19,153 nucleotides of DNA from Ramlibacter sp. (lineage in GTDB: Bacteria; Pseudomonadota; Gammaproteobacteria; Burkholderiales; Burkholderiaceae): the NCBI GenBank assembly GCA_014376915.1, contig JACMQP010000461.1:1-19153 (forward strand), written 5' to 3'. Numbering within the stretch: position 1 is the stretch's first letter; each line of letters begins with the position of its first letter. Of this stretch, positions 1 through 6,939 are shown piece by piece. The translations under genes were made by a program, and so were the position numbers. Under the pieces are notes generated by a model that was given only the letters and a program-made list of their open reading frames with translations, made no database searches and was not told the origin of the DNA.

Positions 1-629
1 CGGTGCAGCGCCGACAGCAGCGGCTTGAACGGCCCCTCCGGCAGCGGCTGGGCGGCCTTGCTCGACTCATGCTGCTGAAAAGCATCCAGACCCTGCGTCT
101 GGAACACCCGCTCGGCCTCGTCCGAGAACAGCACTGCGTCACCGTCAAACGCAATCCGCACTTCGTCCGGATAGTTGCTGCCGGCAAGGACCGATTCGGT
201 CAGCACACGGGCCGCGGGAAAGCCCGCGGCCAGCGCCTCGCGCACGTCGTCTGCATTGGCCGAAAGGAACAGGTGCGCACGCAGTGGCCGCAAGTAGCGG
301 AAGGGCGAGCGGCCCTGGGTGAAGACGCCGCGCTCCAGCTTGATCTGATTGGCGTGGCCCGAGCGGAAGATGCGCATGCCCGAGACCGGGTCGTTGCGCG
401 ACAGGATCACCACTTCGACGCGCTGCGCCGCAGTGTCATTGAAAGCCAGCAGTTTCTTGATCAGTGAGAAGGCGATGCCGGGACGGGCGGGCAGGTCCAG
501 CCGCTCCAGCTGCAGCTTCATGTACGCCTGCGGGTCGCCGCTCTCGAAGATGCGGTTCTCTTCCTCGAAGTTGAACAGCGCGCGCGACGAGATCGCGACC
601 ACCAGCTTGTTGTCCAGGGATGCGGCCAT
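1..629 (-). CDS. 5'-nucleotidase, cN-I (NT5C1) type, partial (C-terminus outside window)
   Basis: Reading the minus strand from the ATG at 629 gives 209 open codons that run off the left edge, so only the N-terminal part of the protein is seen. The sequence resembles the cytosolic 5'-nucleotidase I family (known role: dephosphorylation of nucleoside 5'-monophosphates). The clearest sign is the motif FDGDAVLFSDEAE at about residues 161-173. By homology with the mammalian cN-I proteins, Asp162 would be the HAD-like nucleophile and Asp164 the acid/base. Other family-like stretches are VVILSRNDPVSGMRIFRS (about 73-90) and FLSANADDVREALAAG (about 121-136). There is no signal peptide, so it should be cytoplasmic. 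The start is supported by GGAG six bases upstream, but that Shine-Dalgarno lies inside an inverted repeat (632-662). It is the last visible gene of a minus-strand run below gspF. Confidence 0.85.
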   Translation of the reverse strand, partial: MAASLDNKLVVAISSRALFNFEEENRIFESGDPQAYMKLQLERLDLPARPGIAFSLIKKLLAFNDTAAQRVEVVILSRNDPVSGMRIFRSGHANQIKLERGVFTQGRSPFRYLRPLRAHLFLSANADDVREALAAGFPAARVLTESVLAGSNYPDEVRIAFDGDAVLFSDEAERVFQTQGLDAFQQHESSKAAQPLPEGPFKPLLSALH

Positions 630-631
630 GT

Positions 632-662
632 CAGTCTCCGCCGACCCGTCTTAAGGAGACTG
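632..662 (-). promoter_or_regulatory. Inverted repeat enclosing the 5'-nucleotidase Shine-Dalgarno
   Basis: CAGTCTCC at 632-639 and GGAGACTG at 655-662 are perfect 8-bp inverted arms around a 15-base loop. In the minus-strand transcript the 3' arm carries the GGAG that serves as ribosome-binding site for the ATG at 629. A folded stem would therefore hide the site. The same arms recur at 714-721 and 737-744 in the upstream copy. Whether the stem forms in vivo is inference. Confidence 0.5.
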
Positions 663-746
663 AAGCTCCCTCGGGTGCCAGCGATTGAAAAGAGCGTGCG
701 GGTCGTTTCATCTCAGTCTCCGGCGAGCCGCCTCAAGGAGACTGAA

Positions 747-761
747 GCCCCCTCGGGGGGC
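747..761. repeat. Short GC stem-loop in copy B of the intergenic repeat
   Basis: GCCCCC and GGGGGC form a perfect 6-bp stem around the 3-base loop TCG. It lies 26 bases beyond the gspF stop codon on the minus strand. No U-tract follows in either direction, so it is not a standard intrinsic terminator. It might slow transcription or protect the 3' end of the gspF message. Confidence 0.5.
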
Positions 762-787
762 AGCGACTGAAAAGAGCGTGGGGGTGG

Positions 788-2023
788 TCATTTCACCCAC
801 TGGTTCAACTGGATGATCGGCAGCAGCACGGCCAGCACGATCAGCATGACCACCAGACCCATGGTCACGATCAGCAGCGGCTCCAGGATGGTGGCCAGCT
901 GCATTGCGCGGCGCTGCACCTCGGTGCTGAGCTGGGTTGCGGCCCGCTGTAACATGACCGGCAACTGGCCGGTTTGCTCGCCCAGCCGCGCGAACATGCT
1001 GAGCAGCCCCGGAAAGCGCTTCTTCTGCGCGATGGCCGAGGCCAGCGGCGCGCCTTCTCGCACCAGCACCGTGGCGTCGAGCGCGTCGGCGCGCATGGCG
1101 CGATTGCTGAGCGTTTCCGATGCGGCCTGCAGCGCCTTGAGGATCGGCACGCCGGCGCCGGCCAGCATCGCCAGCGTGTTGGCGAAGCGCGAGGCGTTGT
1201 AGCCGCGCGAGAGCCGCCCCAACACCGGTAGCCGCAGCCAGCCCGCGTCGAAGCGTTCGCGAAAGCCTTCGTTGCGCAGCGCCGTGCGCAGGCCGAATGC
1301 GCCCAGCGCGATCGCTATCAGCGCCAGCCAGCCGTACTCGCGCACCATCGCGCTCACGGCCAGCATGGCGACGGTGAGGAAGGGCAGGGCGCGCTTGCTG
1401 CCCGCGAACACGTTGGCCACCTGCGGTACGACATAGGCCACCAGGAACAGCACGATCGCGATCGCGACCACCGTCACGATGGCCGGGTAGAGCGCAGCGC
1501 CGACCAGCCGCGCCTTCAGGGTCTGGCGCTCTTCCAGGTCGTCGGCCAGCCGCTCCAGCACCAGGCCGAGATGGCCGCTCTGCTCGCCGGCGTTGACCAC
1601 CGCGACGTAGATGTCGGAAAATTCCCGCGGATGCTGCGACAGCGCCTTGGCGAACGAGGAACCGGCGTTCACCTCGGCGCGCAGCGCCGCCACCAGGTTG
1701 CGCTCTTCTTCCTTTTCGGCTTCGTCGGTCAACGCAGTGAGGGCGCGTTCCAGCGGCAGGCCCGCCGTGACCAGGCCCGCGATCTGGCGGGTCCAGATCG
1801 CCAGGCCGGTGGCATTGAAGACCGGGCGCGAGAACAGCCGGGTGCGCAAGCCGAAGCTGCGCTCGCTCGCACTGTCGCCGCCGGCGCCGACCGGCGACAC
1901 CTGCAGCGGCACCAGCGCCTGGGCCCGCAACTGGCTGCGCGCCGCCCTGGCGGTGTCGGCTTCCAGCACGCCGCGCCGGGTTTCGCCTTGGGCGTCGAGG
2001 GCTTCGAAGGAATACGCGGGCAT
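788..2023 (-). CDS. gspF: Type II secretion system inner-membrane protein F (GspF/PilC family)
   Basis: This 411-residue protein has the usual GspF length. GspF is a polytopic inner-membrane platform protein that contacts the secretion ATPase GspE and helps assemble the pseudopilus. The N-terminus (AYSFEALDAQGETRRGVLEA, residues 3-22) is typical of the cytoplasmic GspF domain. Two T2SSF repeats follow, about residues 75-198 and 277-400, each with a GEQ(S/T)G motif (146-150 and 348-352). Hydrophobic segments lie at about 178-200, 213-245 and 380-405. The type IV pilus homologue PilC is an alternative, but the start favours GspF. No gspE, gspG or other secretion gene is adjacent: upstream, 51 bp away, is a CoA ligase, and downstream a nucleotidase. 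It is therefore an orphan here. No strong Shine-Dalgarno precedes the ATG. Confidence 0.92.
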   Translation of the reverse strand: MPAYSFEALDAQGETRRGVLEADTARAARSQLRAQALVPLQVSPVGAGGDSASERSFGLRTRLFSRPVFNATGLAIWTRQIAGLVTAGLPLERALTALTDEAEKEEERNLVAALRAEVNAGSSFAKALSQHPREFSDIYVAVVNAGEQSGHLGLVLERLADDLEERQTLKARLVGAALYPAIVTVVAIAIVLFLVAYVVPQVANVFAGSKRALPFLTVAMLAVSAMVREYGWLALIAIALGAFGLRTALRNEGFRERFDAGWLRLPVLGRLSRGYNASRFANTLAMLAGAGVPILKALQAASETLSNRAMRADALDATVLVREGAPLASAIAQKKRFPGLLSMFARLGEQTGQLPVMLQRAATQLSTEVQRRAMQLATILEPLLIVTMGLVVMLIVLAVLLPIIQLNQWVK

Positions 2024-2074
2024 GAAGTCATTATCCGGATTCGCGCGGGCGCCGCTGCGACCGGCCGCGGCGGA

Positions 2075-3685
2075 TCAGGACTGACGCAGGCGGAAGCGCT
2101 GCAGCTTGCCGGTTTCGGTGCGCGGCAGGCTGGTCACGAACTCGACCTCGCGCGGGTACTTGAAGGGCGCGATGCTGGCCTTTACGTGGTCCTGCAGCGC
2201 CTTCACCATCGCCTCGTTGCCGTGGTGGCCGGGTTTGAGCACGCAGAACGCCTTGACGATCATCCCGCGTGTTTCGTCGGGCTTGCCGATAACGCCGCAC
2301 TCGGCCACGGCCGGGTGCCGTAGCAGCGCATCTTCGACCTCCGGGGCGCCGACGTTGTAGCCGGAGGTGATGATCATGTCGTCGGCCCGGGCACTGAAGA
2401 AGAAGTAGCCGTCCTCGTCCTGGCTGAAGGCATCTCCGGGGTAGTTCCAGCCGTTGCGCACGTAGTTGGCCTGGCGCGCATCGTCCAGGTACTTGCAGCC
2501 GGTCGCGCCGACCACCGTCAGCCTGCCGACGGTGCCGCGCGGCACTTCGTTGCCGTCCTCGTCCACCACTCTGGCCTGATAGCCGGGCACGACCTTGCCG
2601 ATGGCGCCGCGCCGCACTTCACCCGCCGGCGACGAGATGAAGATGTGGAACATCTCGGTGGCGCCGATGCCGTCGGTCATTTCGATGCCGCTCGCATCTT
2701 TCCACAGCTGGCGGGTGGCGTCGGGCAGCCCTTCGCCGGCGCTGACGCAGGTGCGCAGTGCGCCGACGCCGTGCTGGCGCGCGAACGGCGCCATCTGGCG
2801 GTAGAAGGTCGGCGCGGTGTAGCAGATGGTGGCACCGATGTCGTTGATGGTGCGCACCATCGTTTCGGGCGTGTACGGCGCGTCGGGAAAGTAGACGCTG
2901 GCGCCGGCCCACAGCGGGAAGATCAGCAAGCCGCCCAGCCCGAAAGTGAACGCCAGCGGCGGCGATCCGACGACGATGTCGTCCGGCGTCGGCCGCAGCA
3001 CGTGCCGCGGCCAGGTTTCGCAAGCCGCAAGCACGTCACGGTGCGTGTGCACGGCCGCCTTGGGCTTGCCCGTGGTGCCCGAAGTGAATGCGAGAAGGGC
3101 GATGTCGTCGGCCGCCGTCGGCCAGGCGGGGAGGGGACTTGCACCGGCTGCCCCAGGCCCGGCTTGCACCGCCGGGTCTCCGGCTGCGTTGAAGATGACG
3201 ACCGTGCGCAACACCGGCCGCTCCAGCTTGGCCAGGTCGAGTTCTTCCAGCAGTTTCAGCTCGCACAACGCCGCCACCGGTTGCGCCTTGTCGATGATGT
3301 CGCCCAGCTCGCGGGCGCGCAGCAGCGGCATCGTCGGCACGGCGACCAGGCCGGCCTTGACGACCGACAGCCAGGCCAGCGCGAGGCCGATCGAATTGCC
3401 GCCGCGCAGCAGCACGCGGTTGCCGGGCGCCAGGCCCAGGTCCTGCGTCAGCGTGCGCACGATGGCGTCGACCCGTTCGCGCGCCTCGCGGTAGGTCAGC
3501 GTCAGTCGGTTGGAGCGCAGCATCGGCCGGTTGCCGAAGCCTTTTGCCGGCGCCTGGTCGAGCAGTTCCTCGACCAGATTGAGCTGCCGTGGAAACTGCA
3601 GTTCGGGCCGCTCGTACAGCATGCGTGGCAGTTGTCCGGCCGGGGGCAGGCGGTCATGGACGAAACGGTCGATCTGGGCGCTCAC
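2075..3685 (-). CDS. AMP-forming acyl-CoA ligase, anthranilate/benzoate-CoA ligase-like
   Basis: This 536-residue enzyme belongs to the ANL superfamily, which activates a carboxylic acid with ATP and then forms the CoA thioester. The P-loop TSGTTGKPK is at residues 201-209, the A5-type motif GIGATE at 339-344, the GD that binds the ribose at 417-418, the hinge region ARADDMIITSGYNVGAPEVE at 432-451, and the catalytic lysine in the TETGK motif at Lys527. The N-terminus and overall pattern resemble 2-aminobenzoate- and benzoate-CoA ligases, so an aromatic acid is the likeliest substrate; this is inference. Translation starts at GTG (3685), and the overlap GTGA contains the stop of the MarR gene, indicating coupled translation. 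Pairing with a MarR regulator is typical of aromatic-acid activation genes whose regulator senses the substrate or its CoA ester. Confidence 0.9.
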   Translation of the reverse strand: MSAQIDRFVHDRLPPAGQLPRMLYERPELQFPRQLNLVEELLDQAPAKGFGNRPMLRSNRLTLTYREARERVDAIVRTLTQDLGLAPGNRVLLRGGNSIGLALAWLSVVKAGLVAVPTMPLLRARELGDIIDKAQPVAALCELKLLEELDLAKLERPVLRTVVIFNAAGDPAVQAGPGAAGASPLPAWPTAADDIALLAFTSGTTGKPKAAVHTHRDVLAACETWPRHVLRPTPDDIVVGSPPLAFTFGLGGLLIFPLWAGASVYFPDAPYTPETMVRTINDIGATICYTAPTFYRQMAPFARQHGVGALRTCVSAGEGLPDATRQLWKDASGIEMTDGIGATEMFHIFISSPAGEVRRGAIGKVVPGYQARVVDEDGNEVPRGTVGRLTVVGATGCKYLDDARQANYVRNGWNYPGDAFSQDEDGYFFFSARADDMIITSGYNVGAPEVEDALLRHPAVAECGVIGKPDETRGMIVKAFCVLKPGHHGNEAMVKALQDHVKASIAPFKYPREVEFVTSLPRTETGKLQRFRLRQS

Positions 3686-4179
3686 AACGTGGCCTCCGGG
3701 CGCAGCTTGGCGTGCTCCTTGACCTTGCCGAGCAGCTTGTGGAGCGTGCCGATCTCCTTGTCGTTGAGGCCACAGAAGGCTTCCACCACCCAGTCCGCGT
3801 GCCTGGCCGCCATCTCCTGGAACAGCTCGCGCCCTTTCGCAGTGAGGAGCACGCGGTAGGCCCGCCGGTCGCCTTCGACGTCGACCCGGTCGACCAGGCC
3901 TTCAGCCGCGAGCTGGTCGGTGATGCCGGTGATGTTGCCGCCGGTGACCATCATCCGCCGCGACAGCTCGTTCATCTTCAGCCCATCGGGCGAACGTTCG
4001 AGCTGGGCCATGAGGTCGAATCGCGGCAGCGTGGTGCCGAACTGCGTGCGCAGCTCGCTGCGCACCTGTTTCTCGATCAGCTGGGTGCAGGTCAACAGCC
4101 GCAGCCACAGGCGCAGCGCCTCGGGATGCTCGCTGTGGGCGCGCGCTTCCAGGTCCATCACAACGGGTCCACTTGTCAT
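3682..4179 (-). CDS. MarR-family transcriptional regulator
   Basis: The protein is 165 residues long, normal for MarR. The winged helix-turn-helix spans about residues 66-117: LKMNELSRRMMVTGGNITGI (67-86) contains the helix-turn-helix, and DRRAYRVLLTAKG (104-116) is the wing with its usual DRR motif. MarR dimers bind palindromes and usually repress a neighbouring operon until a small ligand, often an aromatic acid or its CoA ester, releases them. It overlaps the ligase start by 4 nt and probably controls that operon and itself. Two starts are possible: ATG at 4179, and ATG at 4158 (residue 8), which has AGTGGA nine bases upstream. A promoter at 4186-4213 would begin transcription almost on the first ATG, so the shorter form or a leaderless message should be considered. 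Confidence 0.92.
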   Translation of the reverse strand: MTSGPVVMDLEARAHSEHPEALRLWLRLLTCTQLIEKQVRSELRTQFGTTLPRFDLMAQLERSPDGLKMNELSRRMMVTGGNITGITDQLAAEGLVDRVDVEGDRRAYRVLLTAKGRELFQEMAARHADWVVEAFCGLNDKEIGTLHKLLGKVKEHAKLRPEATL

Positions 4180-4180
4180 C

Positions 4181-4191
4181 TAAATAGTTTA
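4181..4191. promoter_or_regulatory. AT-rich palindrome, possible MarR operator
   Basis: TAAA-TAG-TTTA is a perfect inverted repeat overlapping the putative -10 box and lying just upstream of the MarR start codon. This is where an autorepressing MarR protein would be expected to bind. The arms are only four bases long, so chance is possible. Confidence 0.35.
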
Positions 4192-4213
4192 AGCCTCAAG
4201 GAAAGTCTGTCAA
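4186..4213 (-). promoter_or_regulatory. Sigma-70-like promoter for the marR-ligase operon
   Basis: On the minus strand a perfect TTGACA (4208-4213) is followed after 16 bases by TAAACT (4186-4191), which matches TATAAT at four of six positions. The predicted transcription start falls near 4179-4180, on or next to the first possible ATG of the MarR gene. It stands out as an AT-rich patch in GC-rich surroundings. Confidence 0.55.
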
Positions 4214-4215
4214 CC

Positions 4216-4254
4216 GGGCGCGCCCCGGGCCCGCCCTTGCGTTTGCGCAAGGGC
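4216..4254. repeat. GC-rich palindromes between divergent marR and cfa genes
   Basis: The 126-bp divergent region holds a perfect 10-bp palindrome GGGCGCGCCC (4216-4225), the palindrome CCCGGG (4224-4229), and a perfect 9-bp stem GCCCTTGCG/CGCAAGGGC (4233-4241 and 4246-4254) with the loop TTTG. The region is small and sits upstream of both promoters. It could be a protein-binding site or a barrier between the divergent units. No T-tract follows, so a terminator role is unlikely. Confidence 0.5.
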
Positions 4255-4305
4255 CCTGCAAGGAACCTGTTGACGGCAGGGGAAAATATTCGCAAGAATT
4301 TACGG

Positions 4306-5568
4306 ATGGACGCTCTTGTGCGAAAGATCGAATCCCGCCTGGCGGGGCTGCCAGTCCCGGTGGCGATCCGGCTGCCGGCCGGACAGCGGGTCGGCCCCCC
4401 CTGCGCGGCTGTGACGCTGTCGTTCAAGGACTGGTCGGGCCTGGCCACCATGGCCGCCGGCCAGATCGGCCGTATCGCGGAAGACTTCGTCGAAAGCCGG
4501 GTCCAGCTCGAGGGCCGGATGCGCGACCTGATGGCGGTTGCGGCGCGCCTCGTCCCGGGCAGCCCCGTGGAGAGCAACTCCAGCTGGTTCACGCACCTGA
4601 TCCGGCGGGCGCGCTCGCTGGCCCACCATTCGCCGCAGAAGGACGCCGAACAGATCCAGTTCCATTACGACGTTTCCGACGATTTCTACGCGTTGTGGCT
4701 GGACCCTCGCCGGGTCTATTCCTGCGCGTACTACGCCAGCGCCGACCTGTCGCTGGCGCAGGCGCAGGAAGCCAAGCTGGATCACACCTGCCGCAAGCTG
4801 ATGCTCAAGCCCGGCGAGAGCTTCCTGGACATCGGCGCCGGCTGGGGCGGCCTGCTGATGTGGGCGGCCGAGCACTACGGCGTGAATGCCACGGGCATCA
4901 CGTTGTCGAAAAACCAGCACGCTTATGTGAACCGCCTGATCGATGACAAGGGCCTGCAGGGCCGGGTGCGGATAGAACTGCGCGACTACCGCGAACTGGC
5001 CGAGGAGCACGGCTTCGACAAGATCGCGTCGGTCGGCATGTTCGAGCACGTCGGCGAGGGCAACATGGCGGCTTACTTCGGCAAGGTGTGGCGGCTGCTC
5101 AAGCCCGGCGGGCTGGTCATGAACCACGGCATCACGGCTGGCGGCGTCGACAATAGCCAGGTCGGCGCCGGCATGGGCGACTTCATCGGCAAGTACATCT
5201 TTCCCGGCGGCGAGCTCCTGCACATCAGCCAGGTGCTCAGGGACATGGCCGAAGTGGGGCTGGAGATGGTCGACACGGAAAACCTGCGCCCGCATTACGC
5301 GCGCACGCTGTGGGCCTGGTCGGACGGCCTTGAAGAGCGGCTCGACGAGGCACGCGCCGTGCTGGGGTCGACGCTGGATGCGCAGGGGGCCGATCGGGTG
5401 CTGCGCGCCTACCGGCTCTACCTGGCCGGCTGTGCGATGGCCTTCGAGCAGGGCTGGACCTCGCTGCATCAGATCCTGGCCACGCGGCCGGACGGCGACA
5501 TGCAAACCGGCCCGCTCAAGGGAGCACAATCGGTTTATCCGTTCAACCGAAACTACCTCTACCGCTGA
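4306..5568 (+). CDS. cfa: Cyclopropane-fatty-acyl-phospholipid synthase
   Basis: The 420-residue protein is a SAM-dependent enzyme that adds a methylene bridge across double bonds of membrane phospholipid acyl chains. The SAM-binding motif FLDIGAGWGGLL is at residues 173-184, after the signature QFHYDVSDDFYALWL (118-132). The active-site set known from E. coli Cfa (Cys139, Glu239, His266, Ile268, Tyr317, which bind bicarbonate) appears to be kept as Cys140, Glu247, His274, Ile276 and Tyr331. The N-terminal lipid-binding region is present, and the length is near the family norm. The reading frame is open far upstream, but the ATG at 4306 is chosen because everything before it lies over the divergent MarR gene. 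The Shine-Dalgarno is weak; TTGACG (4270-4275) and AAGAAT (4294-4299) are a poor promoter candidate. The enzyme typically works in stationary phase or under stress. Confidence 0.93.
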   Translation: MDALVRKIESRLAGLPVPVAIRLPAGQRVGPPCAAVTLSFKDWSGLATMAAGQIGRIAEDFVESRVQLEGRMRDLMAVAARLVPGSPVESNSSWFTHLIRRARSLAHHSPQKDAEQIQFHYDVSDDFYALWLDPRRVYSCAYYASADLSLAQAQEAKLDHTCRKLMLKPGESFLDIGAGWGGLLMWAAEHYGVNATGITLSKNQHAYVNRLIDDKGLQGRVRIELRDYRELAEEHGFDKIASVGMFEHVGEGNMAAYFGKVWRLLKPGGLVMNHGITAGGVDNSQVGAGMGDFIGKYIFPGGELLHISQVLRDMAEVGLEMVDTENLRPHYARTLWAWSDGLEERLDEARAVLGSTLDAQGADRVLRAYRLYLAGCAMAFEQGWTSLHQILATRPDGDMQTGPLKGAQSVYPFNRNYLYR

Positions 5569-5891
5569 TGCTGTACAAGTTTAAATCCAAGGCCGCCGGC
5601 GACCTGATCATGCTCGAGCCCAACGGCCGGCAAATTCTGCAGATCATTGGCAAGGACCCGGCCTCCAAGGGCATCATCGAGCCGTCCCAGATGGGCTCGG
5701 CGATCCAGGCGCTGGAGTCGGCTATTGCCCGCGAGGAAGCCGAGCAGAAGCAGGCCGACGACGTCATCCAGGCCAAGGGCGACAAGGCGCCGCGCGCCGA
5801 AGGCATCTCGCTGCGCCAGCGCGCGGTGCCGTTGGTGGACATGCTGCGCCGCGCCGAAAAAGCCGGCGAGGCCATCGTCTGGGGCGTCTAG
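5568..5891 (+). CDS. DUF1840 domain-containing protein
   Basis: This 107-residue protein starts MLYKFKSKAAGDLIMLEPNG, the conserved opening of the DUF1840 family, whose function is not known. There is no signal peptide or membrane segment. A charged, probably helical stretch spans about residues 43-80, and the C-terminus SLRQRAVPLVDMLRRAEKAG (76-95) is also typical of the family. The ATG shares its A with the TGA stop of cfa (TGATG), so translation is almost certainly coupled to the synthase. This hints at a link to membrane lipid modification or to the same stress response, but that is guilt by association only. Confidence 0.88.
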   Translation: MLYKFKSKAAGDLIMLEPNGRQILQIIGKDPASKGIIEPSQMGSAIQALESAIAREEAEQKQADDVIQAKGDKAPRAEGISLRQRAVPLVDMLRRAEKAGEAIVWGV

Positions 5892-5892
5892 C

Positions 5893-5919
5893 CTGACGGT
5901 TCGCGCCGGTCGGCGTCAG
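5893..5919. terminator. Inverted repeat between convergent genes, weak terminator candidate
   Basis: CTGACG (5893-5898) and CGTCAG (5914-5919) are 6-bp inverted arms around a 15-base GC-rich loop, in the 24-bp gap between the convergent DUF1840 and Bug genes. The right arm overlaps the Bug stop codon. There is no T-tract on either strand, so termination here is only suggested by position. Confidence 0.3.
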
Positions 5920-6923
5920 TCGACCTTCGCGCCTGATTCCTTCACGACGCGGGCCCACTTCTTGTGCTCGCTGTCGATCAGGCGGGCGAACTCGGCCGGC
6001 GTGTTGCCGCTGGGAATCGCGCCCTGTGCCAGCATCTTCTCGTTGATGGCCGCCGTGCCCAGCGACCTGGCGACCTCGTGCTGGATCCGGTTGACGATGT
6101 CGGGCGGCGTGCCAGCCGGAGCCAGCAGCCCGAACCAGGAACTGGCGTCGAAGCCCTTCAGGCCGGCGGCCTGCTCGATCGTCGGAACGTCGGGCAGCGC
6201 CGCGGAGCGCTGGGCGCTGGTCACGGCCAGCGCCTTGAGCTTGCCGGCCTTGATCTGCGGCATCGACGACGGCAGGTTGTCGAACATCACGTCCATCGTT
6301 CCGCCCACCATGTCCAGCAGCGCCGGGCCGGAACCGCGGTAGGGGAAGTGGACCATGTAGGTGCCGCTCATGCTTTTGAACAGCTCGCCGGCCAGGTGGA
6401 TCGAGGTGCCGTTGCCGCTCGATGCCATGTTCAGCTTGCCGGGATGGGCCTTGGCGTACCGGATGAAGTCGGCGACGTTGTTGATGCCCATGGTGCGGGC
6501 CTTCTCGGTCTGCATCACCATCACGTTGGGCACGCCGGCCACCAGGGTGATTGGCACGAAATCCCTGATCGGGTCGTAGGGCAGCTTGCTGTACAGCGCG
6601 CGGTTGATGCCGTGCGTACCGACGGTTCCCATCAGCAGCGTGTAGCCGTCGGGCTGCGAATGCGCCACGATCTCGGCGCCCACGTTGCCGCCGGCACCCG
6701 CGCGGTTGTCGACGATGAACTGCTGGCCGAAGGCCCTCGACAGTTCCGGGGCGATCGCACGCGCCAGGATGTCGGTGGTGCCGCCGGCCGCGAACGGCAC
6801 GACGATCCGCACCGGCTTGGTCGGCCAGCTGCCCTGCGCCGCGGCGGGAAGGGCGGCCAGGCCGAGGATGCTGGTGGCGAGCGCAAAGGCTGCGCGCCGG
6901 GTGGGGCGGGCAAATCGGTTCAA
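5916..6923 (-). CDS. Bug-family (TctC-like) tripartite tricarboxylate transporter solute-binding protein, copy 1
   Basis: This 335-residue periplasmic protein has an export signal with cleavage likely after AAA at residue 29; the early Arg9-Arg10 pair leaves a Tat route possible. Family motifs are seen: [19 protein letters not shown] (33-51) and [14 protein letters not shown] (about 76-89), followed by PDGYTLLMG. Bug proteins bind small carboxylates or related ligands for TctAB permeases or for sensing. The start codon is TTG at 6923, supported by GGAG six bases upstream; no better ATG precedes the signal peptide. It lies 16 bp downstream of the second Bug gene in the same direction. No tctA or tctB is nearby, as is common for the many orphan Bug proteins of Burkholderiales. 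The ligand is unknown. Confidence 0.93.
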   Translation of the reverse strand: MNRFARPTRRAAFALATSILGLAALPAAAQGSWPTKPVRIVVPFAAGGTTDILARAIAPELSRAFGQQFIVDNRAGAGGNVGAEIVAHSQPDGYTLLMGTVGTHGINRALYSKLPYDPIRDFVPITLVAGVPNVMVMQTEKARTMGINNVADFIRYAKAHPGKLNMASSGNGTSIHLAGELFKSMSGTYMVHFPYRGSGPALLDMVGGTMDVMFDNLPSSMPQIKAGKLKALAVTSAQRSAALPDVPTIEQAAGLKGFDASSWFGLLAPAGTPPDIVNRIQHEVARSLGTAAINEKMLAQGAIPSGNTPAEFARLIDSEHKKWARVVKESGAKVD

Positions 6924-6939
6924 TGCAGTCTCCCGGGGA

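Larger units (their letters stand above)
631..794. repeat. Tandem duplication of an 82-bp intergenic element
   Basis: Two copies sit head to tail between gspF and the 5'-nucleotidase gene: copy A from 631 and copy B from 713. By hand count 61 of the first 70 positions agree; similarity fades after that, and copy B reaches the gspF stop codon at 788-790. Each copy starts with CAGTCTCC, has GGAGACTG after a 15-base spacer, and then a C-run/G-run hairpin (perfect in copy B at 747-761, degenerate in copy A at 665-678). The two copies have diverged. The compact layout looks like a dispersed intergenic repeat family, but the window shows only this pair. Confidence 0.85.

Noticed and set aside
1447..1468. 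Tandem GCGATC units inside gspF
   Set aside because: They encode alternating Ile and Ala of a membrane helix with biased codons; no sign of a regulatory repeat.
3589..4305. Possible N-terminal extension of Cfa across the MarR gene
   Set aside because: It would lie antisense to the MarR gene and add over 230 residues not found in the family; the ATG at 4306 gives the normal length.
4300..5529. Minus-strand open frame of about 409 codons opposite cfa
   Set aside because: The plus strand encodes all catalytic motifs of Cfa; the antisense frame shows none.
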